Shown: one piece after another, positions 40,381-49,123 of the stretch
Position numbering within the stretch: position 1 is the first letter of the stretch
How the letters are laid out: the number at the start of each line of letters is the position of its first letter
Assembly: GCF_022414535.1 (NCBI RefSeq)
Contig: NZ_JADWYM010000005.1
Location: 124,001 to 188,000, forward strand
Direction of reading: 5' to 3'
DNA from: Streptomyces sp. MUM 2J
Lineage (GTDB): Bacteria; Actinomycetota; Actinomycetes; Streptomycetales; Streptomycetaceae
Length of the DNA: 64,000 nucleotides
Position numbers and translations under genes: made by a program
The notes under the pieces: model-generated
The model's input: only the letters and a program-made list of their open reading frames with translations
The model's database searches: none
Told to the model about the DNA's origin: nothing

Positions 40381-40650
40381 GTGAGGACTCCCGTCGGCAT
40401 ACATCGGATCGGACGCCTGTCGGCACTCCCTGACGCTAGGCAGCGGTGCGGGCCGGTGCGTCACCCCGCGGGGTGACGCACGGGGTGATCTGCGGTGAGG
40501 CCGATGCGCGTGTCCGGTACCACGGGACGATCGGAGGGATCACCCCGGACGTCACCCCCTGCTGCGGCGCGCGGGAACGCCCGTCGGCGCGAATCTGAGG
40601 AGGTCGGCCGGGAACTCCGGCGAACCGTCCACCGAGAGGCTCGCGCTGCC

Positions 40651-41178
40651 ATGTCCGCCCTCACCCAAGCCGTGATCATCAACGCCGCCGTCCTGATCGC
40701 AGTCCTGGAGGCGGACCTCGGCCCGCACCGAGAGATCGGGAGGATGCGGATCCTGCGGCCGCTGCTGACGACCGCCGGGATCGTCCCGGCGTTCGTCCGG
40801 AGCCCGGCCACTCACGGGTCGGGGCTGGTGCTCGAAATCGCCCTGGCCGTCGTGGGGCTCGCCGTCGGGCTGCTGGCGATGAACTTCACCACGGTCTACC
40901 GCAGTCCGAGGACGGGCAAGCCGGTCAGCCGGGCGGGCTCCGCCTACGCGGCGCTGTGGATCGGGGTGGTCGGCGCGCGGACCGCCTTCTCCTACGGCTC
41001 GGTGCACTGGTTCGGCCCGCAGTTGGGCCGCTGGACGGCCGACCACCGGGTGACCGGCGAGGCCCTCGCCGACGCGCTGCTGATGATGGCCGTGGCGATG
41101 ACACTCATCCGCACCATCGGACTCGCGGCCCGGGCCGCCGCGGTCGGCCGCCAGGCACGGACCCCGGTTGCGCAGTAG
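40651..41178 (+). CDS. DUF1453-like membrane protein, 175 aa
   Basis: The protein has hydrophobic segments (TQAVIINAAVLIAVLEADLG, LVLEIALAVVGLAVGLLAMNF, AYAALWIGVVGARTAFSYG) and REIGRMRILRP, comparable in type to the divergent gene at 39727-40380. The start ATG at 40651 has GAGAGG upstream. It diverges from the two-component operon across 270 bases. Function unknown. Confidence 0.65.
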   Translation: MSALTQAVIINAAVLIAVLEADLGPHREIGRMRILRPLLTTAGIVPAFVRSPATHGSGLVLEIALAVVGLAVGLLAMNFTTVYRSPRTGKPVSRAGSAYAALWIGVVGARTAFSYGSVHWFGPQLGRWTADHRVTGEALADALLMMAVAMTLIRTIGLAARAAAVGRQARTPVAQ

Positions 41179-41260
41179 CCGATCCGCCGCCCGGAGCACT
41201 TCGCCCCGGGATGCCGCAGGCTGCCGCCGATCGGCCGCCGTGTGTCTCGGCCGGACGGGG

Positions 41261-41381
41261 GCGGCGGTTGTGGGCCGGGCCGAAGCCGGGAGGGGTGAGG
41301 GTGGCGAACACGCGCGGACGGGTCGCGACCTGGTCGGGGCTGCCCTTGCCGCCGCGGAGTCCGGCGGTGGTCAGGTGACGT
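41261..41381 (-). pseudogene. Fragment of an AICE repSA gene
   Basis: The sequence encodes LTTAGLRGGKGSPDQVATRP followed by RVFATLTPPGFGPAHNRRP on the minus strand, matching residues about 100-137 of the AICE-2 Rep (LITAGLRGGKGTPDQVATHPR, PGFGPVHNRR). At nucleotide level it resembles 18776-18896 with only scattered differences by eye. The flanking DNA is not rep-like, so a third, mostly deleted AICE once lay here. Confidence 0.8.
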
Positions 41382-41459
41382 CCCGCTCGCCTTCCTCTGC
41401 CGTCCACCGGCCACGGAGCCGCCGGAACCGCCTACGGGGGCTGACTCTAGGCTCGACGC

Positions 41460-42242
41460 GTGGACCACGTCACCCTCGCCTGCGCCGTGCTGCCCCTCAC
41501 CGCCGTGCTGTACGGGCTGCGCGTCCTCGGCCGCCGGCGTGACCGGGCAGCGGCCGAGCACCGTGCCGCCGCACTCCGCGCGGACCCGTATCGTGCGGCC
41601 GCCGACCGCCGGTGGGCCGAGGACGACACACAGGCCGCCGCTGCCCGTCTGCTGCTCGACGGGCTCGCCACCGTCGACCACCGGGCCAATCTGGGCCTTA
41701 CCGCATCCGGCGCGGACCCCGCGCGCAGCGCAGGACACCCGCTGCCCGATGCCCTGCTCACCGCGCTGCGCCGTCGCACCGTGCCCGCCACCCTCGGCAG
41801 GATCGAGTTCCGTGACACGGCCTTCCGCGCCGCCAGGGAGGAGTTCCACACAGCCTGGAGATCCGGCCTGCCTCGATCAGGCCGGGGCCGCGGCTGTTTC
41901 ACCGCTGCCTGGGTGCTGCTGTTCGCCGGGGAGACTTCGTTCACCGTGGCCGCGCTGTTCGGCAGCGCACCTCGTGGCCCGGTCCAGTGGGCGGCGGCCG
42001 CCGCCACCGGCTTTGCCCTGTTCGCACAGCTCGCCTGGATCAACGGGTACGGCCGCCAGGACGTTCCGGCAGCCGGGAGTGAGCCCCGTGCCGAAGGGCG
42101 GGCCCGGACGGCGCTGCACCCGGCACTCGTCGAACTGGCCTCGCGGGACCCGCAGAGCCGGGACCGGCTGAGGGCGAGCAGGCGCCGGGACCGTGGGCGA
42201 CGGCCGCGCGGTCGCAGCGCCCCTTCGGCGCCGGGCACCTGA
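41460..42242 (+). CDS. Predicted membrane protein, 260 aa
   Basis: The N-terminus has one hydrophobic segment (LACAVLPLTAVLYGLRVLG), the middle is helical and Ala/Arg-rich, and two more membrane segments lie near 150-190 (CFTAAWVLLFAGETSFTVAALFG, AAAATGFALFAQLAWI). The C-terminus is basic. TAGGCT (41448-41453) ends six bases before the GTG, a leaderless promoter. I do not recognise a family. It begins 79 bases after the rep fragment. Confidence 0.65.
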   Translation: MDHVTLACAVLPLTAVLYGLRVLGRRRDRAAAEHRAAALRADPYRAAADRRWAEDDTQAAAARLLLDGLATVDHRANLGLTASGADPARSAGHPLPDALLTALRRRTVPATLGRIEFRDTAFRAAREEFHTAWRSGLPRSGRGRGCFTAAWVLLFAGETSFTVAALFGSAPRGPVQWAAAAATGFALFAQLAWINGYGRQDVPAAGSEPRAEGRARTALHPALVELASRDPQSRDRLRASRRRDRGRRPRGRSAPSAPGT

Positions 42243-42373
42243 GATGTGGTGTTCGGCGGTCTGACCGCTGCGGGGCGGCGACGCGGCCGACCAAGCCCTG
42301 CTCGAAGCCGTCAACGCCACCGGCTGCGTCTTCCCCAGCGGCGCCGGTGTCGACGGGGAGCCGTTGCCGTGCT

Positions 42374-43582
42374 TCACGAGACCGAGCCGATGTGGGCGAG
42401 CAGCGCGGCGGTGCCGTCCTCTGCGGCGATCCCGCGGGCGAGTTCGGCCGCGCGGCGGCGGTGGGCGGGCTCGGACAGGCAGGCCGTGATGGCGTCACCG
42501 AGGACTTCGGCCGTGAGGTCCTGGAACGGCACGGACCGCGGGGCGACTCCCAGCTCGCACAGCCGAGCCGCCCAGAACGGCTGGTCGGCCATGACGGGGA
42601 CGGGCACGGCGGGCACGCCGGCCCGCAGTCCGGCCGCGGTGGTGCCCGCCCCGGCGTGGTGGACGACGGCGGCGGTGCGCGGAAACAGCCAGTCGTGCGG
42701 GACGTCGCCGACGGCCAGGACGTGGGCGCCGGAGCCGCTCAGACCGGCCCACCCCGCCTGCACCACGGCGCGCACACCTGCCCGCTCCACCGCCGCGGCC
42801 ACCAGCTCGCTGAGCCGTTCCCCCTGCCCCGCCGCCATACTGCCGAACCCGATGAACACCGGGGGCGGACCGGTCTGGAGGAAGTCGACCAGTTCGGCCG
42901 GGGGATGCCAGCCGTCCGGGCGCGCGGGCCACCAGTAGCCCCCCACTTCGGCCCAGGACGGCCAGTCCTCGGGGCGCGGCACCACCAGCGGGCTGTAGCC
43001 GTGGAAGGCCGGCCGGATGTCCACCGGTGCCGGGGGCGCTCCGGCGGGCAATCCGAGTCGGGCGCGCAGCCGGGTGACGGCGCCCGCGAAGGTCCCTTCC
43101 GCGCGCCTGAGCACGTCCCGGCCCGCCGCGAGGTTGTCCTCCGGCCCCGCGCCGTCGGTGCTCCGTGCGTTGGGCAGCGGGAACCGTCCGGTGGCGAACG
43201 CCGGTACCAGGTACGTACCGGCGACCGGGACGCCGAAGGCTTCGCCGGCCGTCCGGCTGAGCGGTGCCGTGCCGAAGGCCGTGAGCAGCAGGTCGGCTCC
43301 GCCCGCCACGGCCTCCGCCACCCCATCGGCGAGGCCGTCCGCGTACGCCCTCGTCAGCGCCCGGCTCTCCTCCCGCGACGTCGCCCGGGCCCAGTCCAGG
43401 ATCAGCTTCTGCGGGTCTCCCGGCACGGGCCGGTGGTCGAGACCGCACCCGGCGACGAGTGCCTCGAAGGACGGATGAGCGGCCACGGCGACCTGATGGC
43501 CCGCGTCCGACAGGCGCCGCCCCAGGCCCGTGTAGGGTGCCACGTCGCCCCGTGAACCGGCGCTGATGATCAGAATGCGCAT
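42374..43582 (-). CDS. Glycosyltransferase (GT1, MGT/UGT-like)
   Basis: This 402-aa enzyme has the GT-B fold of macrolide-type glycosyltransferases: MRILIISAGSRGDVAPYTGLGRRL at the N-terminus, FIGFGSMAAGQ, VGDVPHDWLFPRTAAVVHHAGAGTTAAGLRAGVPAVPVPVMADQPFWA (the nucleotide-sugar signature). It would transfer a sugar to a small acceptor such as an antibiotic or sterol. GAGGAG precedes the ATG. No biosynthetic cluster surrounds it, so a detoxification role is as likely as biosynthesis. Confidence 0.88.
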   Translation of the reverse strand: MRILIISAGSRGDVAPYTGLGRRLSDAGHQVAVAAHPSFEALVAGCGLDHRPVPGDPQKLILDWARATSREESRALTRAYADGLADGVAEAVAGGADLLLTAFGTAPLSRTAGEAFGVPVAGTYLVPAFATGRFPLPNARSTDGAGPEDNLAAGRDVLRRAEGTFAGAVTRLRARLGLPAGAPPAPVDIRPAFHGYSPLVVPRPEDWPSWAEVGGYWWPARPDGWHPPAELVDFLQTGPPPVFIGFGSMAAGQGERLSELVAAAVERAGVRAVVQAGWAGLSGSGAHVLAVGDVPHDWLFPRTAAVVHHAGAGTTAAGLRAGVPAVPVPVMADQPFWAARLCELGVAPRSVPFQDLTAEVLGDAITACLSEPAHRRRAAELARGIAAEDGTAALLAHIGSVS

Positions 43583-44061
43583 GGCGCGATTCTCCTCGGC
43601 GCATGCCGTCCGGCCGCCGTTTCCCGCCGCGGGGATCCCCACGGGCACGCTCCCCCCGTGATGGTGGGCACCCGGCTCGACCGGCGCGGCCGTTCGCTCC
43701 CCACGGCGATTGAGCATCTGTCGCAATCAGGAGTCCCGGCACTGTGGCATCTGTCCATGGTGCGGCGGAGGACTCGCTCCTACGTTGTGGGAACCTGCGG
43801 TTCTGCGCCGGGTGATCCCCCGCGTTCCGCCTCCGCCGCGCGACGGCCGCACCTGGACATCGCCCACGGTCGAACCGGCGTGCCGGGGGCCGCCCCGGCC
43901 CCCGAGGCGCCTGCCGGCCGCCCCGGCGAGGTGAGCAACCTCCCCGGGAGCCACCGGGCCCCGCCGACCCGGCTTCCCGCGGGTTCCGCTCCGGCACCGG
44001 GTCACCTGGGCCCGGTGCCGGAGCCCTCACCGCCCCGATCCTCCTGAAAGGTGGCCGAAGG
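43583..44061. other. Stretch without a supported gene
   Basis: About 480 bases between a minus-strand glycosyltransferase and a plus-strand channel gene. It holds both promoters and a GC-rich hairpin near 43998-44025; I see no gene. Confidence 0.45.
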
Positions 44062-45510
44062 TTGACCACGTCGAGCACAGGGACTTCCGGCAGCGGGGCA
44101 CCGCTCCACGCCCCCTCGGCAGGGCAGCACATAGTGATCGTCGAGGACGACGAAGCCCTGGGCCGGGAAGCCGCGGAATGCATCAGCCGCTGGGGCAGCA
44201 CGGTTCACCGTCTGTACCGCCCGGACGACGCCGCCCTGCGGCGCCGGCTCCAACAACCCGTCGACGGCATCGCCATGGTGACCCGCGACGACATCGTCGC
44301 GCTGCGCTACGCCCTGCTCGCCGAACACCTCAGGCCCGGCATCCGCCTGGTGGTCACTCTCTTCGACCGCACCGTCGCCGACGAGGTCTCCCGGACGATT
44401 CCGAACTGCAGCGTGCTCAGCATCACCGACACGATCGTCCCCAGTCTCCTGGCCAGCTGCCTCGACCCGCGGTACGCCGTGCTCCAGACCACCGGCTCCG
44501 GCGTCGTCGGCGTGCCGCGGCAGGGCAGCCCGGCGGCCGTCGAGCACGTGTCCCGGCGGTCTCTCACCGCAGCGCCCAAGCCCCGGCCACGCGCCGGCGT
44601 CACGACCTGGTTCCGCTCCCTCGACATCTCCGCCCAGGCCCTGGTCGCCGGCTTCACCGGGCTGCTGCTGGCCCTCGCCCTGGACATACTGCTCGGTGTC
44701 TCGGTCCTCCACGAGCACGGGTACGACGCCCTGTGGAACGCGGCACGCGCCCTCACCACCATCGGATCCTCGCCCGCCGCGGAACACGGCCCGGCCTGGT
44801 ACAAGGTGCTCTCCGCCCTCTCCATGCTGGCCGTGCTGGCCCTCGCCGCGCTGTTCACCGCCGGCCTGGTCGACCAGCTCACCGGCCGGCGCATGACCAG
44901 CATCCTGGGGGCCCGTTCCATCCCACGGCGCGACCACGTCATCGTCGTCGGTCTGGGACAGGTGGGGCTGCGCCTGTGCGCCCAGCTGCGCGATCTCGGC
45001 ATCAAGGTCGTCGCCGTGGAACGCAACCCGCAGGCCGGCTGTGTCCCCCTGGCGCGTTCCCGCGCCATCCCCGTCGTCCTCGGCCGCGGCGGAGACCGGT
45101 TCCTCCTGAACCGCCTGGGCGTCCGGCGTGCCCGTGCCCTGGCAGCGGTCGGCTCCGACGGCCTGGAGAACATCGCCGTGGCGGTCACGACCCGGGCGGT
45201 CGCCCCTCGGCAGCGGATCGTGCTGCGGGCCGGAGGCGACGAGGTCACCGCCGATTCGCAGTCGCTCTTCCGCATCGGCGCCGTCTGCGACGTCACCGGC
45301 ATCGTGGGCGCGTCCGTGGCGGCGTCGGTCCTCGGCACCACACCGCTCAGTGTGTTCCTCACCGAACGGCACACCTGCGCCCTCTTCCCCGACGAGCAGG
45401 TGATCGACCTCGGAACATGGGATGCGGGCCACCACCGGCAGACCGGGCCCGCCGGGGGAGACACCGAGGAGGGCACCGAGGTGACCGACGGCGTACCGGT
45501 CCGCCCGTGA
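44062..45510 (+). CDS. TrkA-N/RCK-domain potassium channel-like protein
   Basis: This 482-aa protein has an N-terminal NAD-binding-like domain (QHIVIVEDDEALG, residues about 20-160), two to three membrane segments around residues 195-280 with a TTIGSSPAAEHG pore-like turn, and a C-terminal TrkA-N domain (DHVIVVGLGQVGLRLCAQLRDLGIKVVAVERN). The selectivity loop resembles TIGS instead of TVGYG, so ion selectivity is uncertain. The start is TTG. It is a membrane channel or regulator, probably for K+. Confidence 0.75.
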   Translation: MTTSSTGTSGSGAPLHAPSAGQHIVIVEDDEALGREAAECISRWGSTVHRLYRPDDAALRRRLQQPVDGIAMVTRDDIVALRYALLAEHLRPGIRLVVTLFDRTVADEVSRTIPNCSVLSITDTIVPSLLASCLDPRYAVLQTTGSGVVGVPRQGSPAAVEHVSRRSLTAAPKPRPRAGVTTWFRSLDISAQALVAGFTGLLLALALDILLGVSVLHEHGYDALWNAARALTTIGSSPAAEHGPAWYKVLSALSMLAVLALAALFTAGLVDQLTGRRMTSILGARSIPRRDHVIVVGLGQVGLRLCAQLRDLGIKVVAVERNPQAGCVPLARSRAIPVVLGRGGDRFLLNRLGVRRARALAAVGSDGLENIAVAVTTRAVAPRQRIVLRAGGDEVTADSQSLFRIGAVCDVTGIVGASVAASVLGTTPLSVFLTERHTCALFPDEQVIDLGTWDAGHHRQTGPAGGDTEEGTEVTDGVPVRP

Positions 45511-45697
45511 CCGGAGAAGCGGACGGCACGCGGGAGAGCTCTTTGCGGAAGTGGCGCCCCACCCCGTACCGCGGGCGCCGGCGTGGCTGTCCGCGGGAGA
45601 CCGGTGGAGCGGGCCGCCACTCCCCGTCCGGCCGGCCGCACCGACGGGTAGGTGTGCGGCATCCCCGTGGGTCGGCGGGTCGGGCAACCGCGCCGAC

Positions 45698-45713
45698 GGT
45701 GAGCGCGCTCACC
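45698..45713 (+). promoter_or_regulatory. 16-bp palindrome GGTGAGCGCGCTCACC before the DUF427 gene
   Basis: A perfect palindrome centred at 45705.5. TAGCGT at 45736-45741 is a plausible -10 box, 30.5 bases from the centre, which would place the palindrome near -41.5 as for a class II activator. The same geometry occurs at 46906-46921. The Crp/Fnr regulator at 50379 is a candidate binder. Confidence 0.7.
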
Positions 45714-45790
45714 GAACCGGCCGGCCGGGCCCGCCTAGCGTGAAGGCTCCCGGGGGCGTCCCGCCCCCGCTCACGGTGAGGAGCAAGGCC

Positions 45791-46111
45791 ATGCTGCGTG
45801 CGGTGTGGAACGGAAGGGTGATCGCGGAGTCCCCGCGCACGGTGATCGTCGAGGGCAACCACTACTTCCCGCCCGAGTCGCTGCACCGCGAGTACGTGAC
45901 CGAGAGCCGGAGCAGGTCGCTGTGCTTCTGGAAGGGAGTGGCCCGCTACTACAGTCTCGACGTCGACGGGCTGACGTATCCGGACGCCGCCTGGTACTAC
46001 CCCAAGCCCAGCCCTCTGGCCCGGAGGATCAGGGACCACGTGGCGTTCTGGCCGGGCGTGAGGGTGGAGGGCACGCCGGAGCCCAACGCGCTCGGTGAGC
46101 GCGCTCGCTGA
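45791..46111 (+). CDS. DUF427 protein, 106 aa
   Basis: The protein MLRAVWNGRVIAESPRTVIV with EGNHYFPPESLHREYV and YYSLDVDGLTYPDAAWYYPKP is a complete DUF427 domain, a small beta-rich fold. GAGGAGC precedes the ATG. It lies 78 bases after the palindrome at 45698, and its last codons overlap a second partial copy (46094-46109). Biochemical role unknown. Confidence 0.88.
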   Translation: MLRAVWNGRVIAESPRTVIVEGNHYFPPESLHREYVTESRSRSLCFWKGVARYYSLDVDGLTYPDAAWYYPKPSPLARRIRDHVAFWPGVRVEGTPEPNALGERAR

Positions 46112-46216
46112 TCGGCGGGCACGCCCGGCCCGGTGCCGCACCAGGCGGCGTTCGCCCCGTCGCGGCACCAGCGCCGGACCGCAGGACGGCAACGGACGCA
46201 TGGAGAGGTCGGGGCG

Positions 46217-46789
46217 ATGGTGTGGATCGGTGCGCTGGCGGCGGTGACCGCGGCCGGCACGGGCGCGGCGGCCGGGTACCTGGGGCTGGTGACCGGCGCG
46301 CTGCCGCTGGATATCGGGGTGGGCCGGCGCACCCGCCTGCTCGGCCCGCGAAGCGTCGACATCGCCGCACCGCGCGATGTGGTCTTCGACGTGATCGCCC
46401 AGCCCTACCTCGGCCGGGCGACCCGGGCCATGCGCGAGAAGGTCACGGTGCTGGAACAGGGCAGCGACCTGGTGCTCGCCGCGCACCGCACCCCTGTCGC
46501 CGGTGGGCGGCTGACCGCGACGACGGTGGAGACCGTGCGGTTCACCCACCCCGAGCGGATCGACTTCCGCCTGGTACGCGGGCCCGTCCCGGCGGTCACC
46601 GAGACCTTCGAACTCACCGAGGAGCAGACGGGGACGCGGCTCGTGTACCGCGGCGAGCTGGGGACCGACCTGTGGAGGCTCGGCCGGTGGTGGGGCGATG
46701 TGGTGGCCCCGCGCTGGGAGGCGGCCGTCGGGGCCACGCTGACCGCGGTCGGGCAAGAGGCGGAGCGGCGCGCTTCCCGCGCCGGATGA
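46217..46789 (+). CDS. SRPBCC (START-like) domain protein
   Basis: This 190-aa protein has an N-terminal membrane segment (IGALAAVTAAGTGAAAGYLGLV) followed by an SRPBCC domain (SVDIAAPRDVVFDVIAQPYLG, ERIDFRLVRGPVPAVTETFEL). SRPBCC proteins bind hydrophobic ligands. It would be anchored at the membrane. GAGAGG lies upstream of the ATG. It starts about 105 bases after the DUF427 gene. Confidence 0.82.
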   Translation: MVWIGALAAVTAAGTGAAAGYLGLVTGALPLDIGVGRRTRLLGPRSVDIAAPRDVVFDVIAQPYLGRATRAMREKVTVLEQGSDLVLAAHRTPVAGGRLTATTVETVRFTHPERIDFRLVRGPVPAVTETFELTEEQTGTRLVYRGELGTDLWRLGRWWGDVVAPRWEAAVGATLTAVGQEAERRASRAG

Positions 46790-46905
46790 GCAAAGGTCCG
46801 GCCGACGTCGCCGGCGCCGCCGGTACCGATCCCCCGGGACACGGGCTCGCGCGGCGGCCGGCACCGCTTCGCCCTTCGGCCGTGCCGGGTGCGGGATGGT
46901 GGTTC

Positions 46906-46921
46906 GGTGAGCGCGCTTACA
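46906..46921 (+). promoter_or_regulatory. Palindromic site GGTGAGCGCGCTTACA before the MauE-like gene
   Basis: A near-copy of 45698-45713 centred at 46913.5. TACGGT (46944-46949) lies 30.5 bases from the centre, exactly as in the first site, and ends six bases before the ATG at 46956, so the gene is leaderless and the site near -42. Confidence 0.7.
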
Positions 46922-46955
46922 GTTCCCGCCCTTCCCCGGAGCCTACGGTCGGATC

Positions 46956-47411
46956 ATGGTGCTGAGGATCGTGCTCGGGGTGGTGTACACGGCGATGGGC
47001 GTCGCCCAGCTCGCCTCCTTCGGGCACATGCCGCGGATCCTGTCCGCGTACGGGCTGGTGACCGGCGGTGCCGCGGCCGTGCCGGCCGTGGCGCTGATCG
47101 CAGGCGAGCTGGTGTGCGGAACCTGGTTCCTGGCCCGCCCCCGCTCGGACGCCCTGGCACCGGTGTGGGTGTACACGGCGGTCTCGGTGACGTGGACGGT
47201 GCTGGCCGTGCAGGCGTACGCGCGCGGGCTCGCCGTGGCCAACTGCGGCTGCTTCGGGGTCCACCTGACGCAGCGGCTCAGCTGGTTCGTGCTGCTCCAG
47301 GACGCCCTGACCCTGCTCTACGCCGCCTTGCTGTTCCGCTCCGCCCGCACCGCGGCCCCGCCCCCGCACGCCGGCCGGGAAGCGGTGCGGGGCGGCACCG
47401 GCATCGCGTGA
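46956..47411 (+). CDS. MauE/DoxX-like membrane protein
   Basis: This 151-aa protein has four membrane segments and the LAVANCGCFGVHL motif typical of MauE-type proteins, whose relatives help disulfide exchange or methylamine dehydrogenase maturation. The Cys-x-Cys is redox capable. It could work with the TlpA/CcdA pair at 51187-52627. The start is leaderless as described at 46906. Confidence 0.8.
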   Translation: MVLRIVLGVVYTAMGVAQLASFGHMPRILSAYGLVTGGAAAVPAVALIAGELVCGTWFLARPRSDALAPVWVYTAVSVTWTVLAVQAYARGLAVANCGCFGVHLTQRLSWFVLLQDALTLLYAALLFRSARTAAPPPHAGREAVRGGTGIA

Positions 47412-47482
47412 GCGGCGCGCGGCATCCCCGATCGTGACGACGCCCGGTAAGCGAACGCAGGCCATCCATGGAGGAGTTCCGC

Positions 47483-49123
47483 GTGACCCAGACACCCGTA
47501 CCCCGGCGCAAGGTGGACCGCGACGAGGTGTTCGTGGAGTTCACCAGGTCCATCTGCCCGCTGTGCAAGGCACCCGTCGACGCTCAGGTCAACATCCGCG
47601 ACGACAAGGTCTACCTGCGTAAACGGTGCGGTGAGCACGGGGAGTTCGAGGCGCTGGTCTACGGGGACGCCGAGGAGTACCTGTCCTCGGCCCGCTTCAA
47701 CAAGCCCGGGACCATCCCGCTCGCCTTCCAGACCGAGGTGAAGGACGGCTGCCCGAGCGACTGCGGGCTGTGCCCGGAGCACAAGCAGCACGCGTGCCTG
47801 GGCATCATCGAGGTCAACACCGGCTGCAACCTGCACTGCCCGATCTGCTTCGCCGACTCCGGCCACCCGCCAGGGGCGTCCCCCCGCCCGACCGGAGCCG
47901 GGAGCGGGGGAGGCTACTCCCTCACCCACGAGCAGTGCGCGGCCATGCTCGACGCCTTCGTGGCGTCCGAGGGCGAGGCGGAGGTGGTGATGTTCTCCGG
48001 CGGGGAGCCCACCATCCACCGGCACATCCTCGACTTCGTCGACCTGGCCCAGGACCGCCCGATCAGGAACGTCACCCTCAACACCAACGGCATCCGCCTG
48101 GCCACCGACAGGAACTTCGTCGCCGAACTCGGCCGGCGCAACCAGGCGCCGGGCAGGTCGGTGAACATCTACCTGCAGTTCGACGGTTTCGACGAGCGCA
48201 CCCACGTGTCGATCCGGGGACGGGACCTGCGGACGTTCAAGCAGCGGGCGCTGGACAACTGCGCCGAGGCGGGGCTGACCGTCACGCTCGTCGCCGCGGT
48301 CGAGCGCGGGCTGAACGAGCACGAGCTCGGGGCGATCATCGAGTACGGCATCGACCACCCCGCCGTCCGCTCGGTGGCGTTCCAGCCGGTCACCCACTCG
48401 GGCCGGCACGTGGAGTTCGACCCGCTGAACCGGCTCACCAACCCCGACGTCATCCGTCTCATCGGCGAGCAGCGCCCGGACTGGTTCCGCAAGGGCGACT
48501 TCTTCCCGGTGCCGTGCTGCTTCCCGACCTGCCGCTCCGTCACCTACCTGCTGGTGGACGGCGAACCGGGCGACCGCGTCGTCGTCCCCGTCCCGCGGCT
48601 GCTGAACGTGGAGGACCATCTCGACTACGTCACCAACCGGGTCCTGCCCGATGCCGGGATCCGCGAGGCCCTGGAGAAGCTGTGGTCGGCCTCCGCGTTC
48701 ATGGGCACCGCCACGACCGCGGAGAAGCTGCGGGCCACTGCCGAGGCCCTGGACTGCGCTGGGGCAACCTCCCACGCCTTCGGCGGCGGGGGAGCCTGCG
48801 GCATCGACCTGCCCGAGGCGGTGAAGGACCTCGACGACAAGGCGTTCATGATCGTCGTGCAGGACTTCCAGGACCCCTACACCCTCAACGTCAAGCAGTT
48901 GATGAAGTGCTGCGTCGAGGAGATCACCCCGGACGGGCGCCTCATCCCCTTCTGCGCCTACAACTCCGTCGGCTACCGCGAACAGGTCCGCGCCGAGATG
49001 TCCGGCACCCCCGTCGCCCCGGTCGCCCCCAACGCCCTGCCGCTCGCCGACCGCCTCACCACGACGCCGTACGGCTCGATGACCGCGAACACCCCCGGTG
49101 GAGAAGGGAAGCTCCCGTCATGA
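47483..49123 (+). CDS. Radical SAM protein of the Tes/MJ0619-like group
   Basis: This 546-aa enzyme has an N-terminal zinc-type region (SICPLCKAP at 24-32, RCGEHGEF), a second Cys cluster (CPSDCGLCPEHKQHAC at 90-105) and the radical SAM motif CNLHCPIC at 115-122. FSGGEPTIHRHILDFV and NTNGIRL follow. These features match the family that includes the tetraether-lipid synthase Tes and pterin methyltransferase-like enzymes, which form C-C bonds. The real substrate is open. The GTG follows GGAGGAG; an ATG five codons earlier is overlapped by that site. The 3' end overlaps a methyltransferase gene. Confidence 0.85.
   Translation: MTQTPVPRRKVDRDEVFVEFTRSICPLCKAPVDAQVNIRDDKVYLRKRCGEHGEFEALVYGDAEEYLSSARFNKPGTIPLAFQTEVKDGCPSDCGLCPEHKQHACLGIIEVNTGCNLHCPICFADSGHPPGASPRPTGAGSGGGYSLTHEQCAAMLDAFVASEGEAEVVMFSGGEPTIHRHILDFVDLAQDRPIRNVTLNTNGIRLATDRNFVAELGRRNQAPGRSVNIYLQFDGFDERTHVSIRGRDLRTFKQRALDNCAEAGLTVTLVAAVERGLNEHELGAIIEYGIDHPAVRSVAFQPVTHSGRHVEFDPLNRLTNPDVIRLIGEQRPDWFRKGDFFPVPCCFPTCRSVTYLLVDGEPGDRVVVPVPRLLNVEDHLDYVTNRVLPDAGIREALEKLWSASAFMGTATTAEKLRATAEALDCAGATSHAFGGGGACGIDLPEAVKDLDDKAFMIVVQDFQDPYTLNVKQLMKCCVEEITPDGRLIPFCAYNSVGYREQVRAEMSGTPVAPVAPNALPLADRLTTTPYGSMTANTPGGEGKLPS

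Noticed and set aside
43658..44047. Plus-strand frame between the glycosyltransferase and the channel gene
   Set aside because: Pro/Arg-rich frame without ribosome site or recognisable domain.
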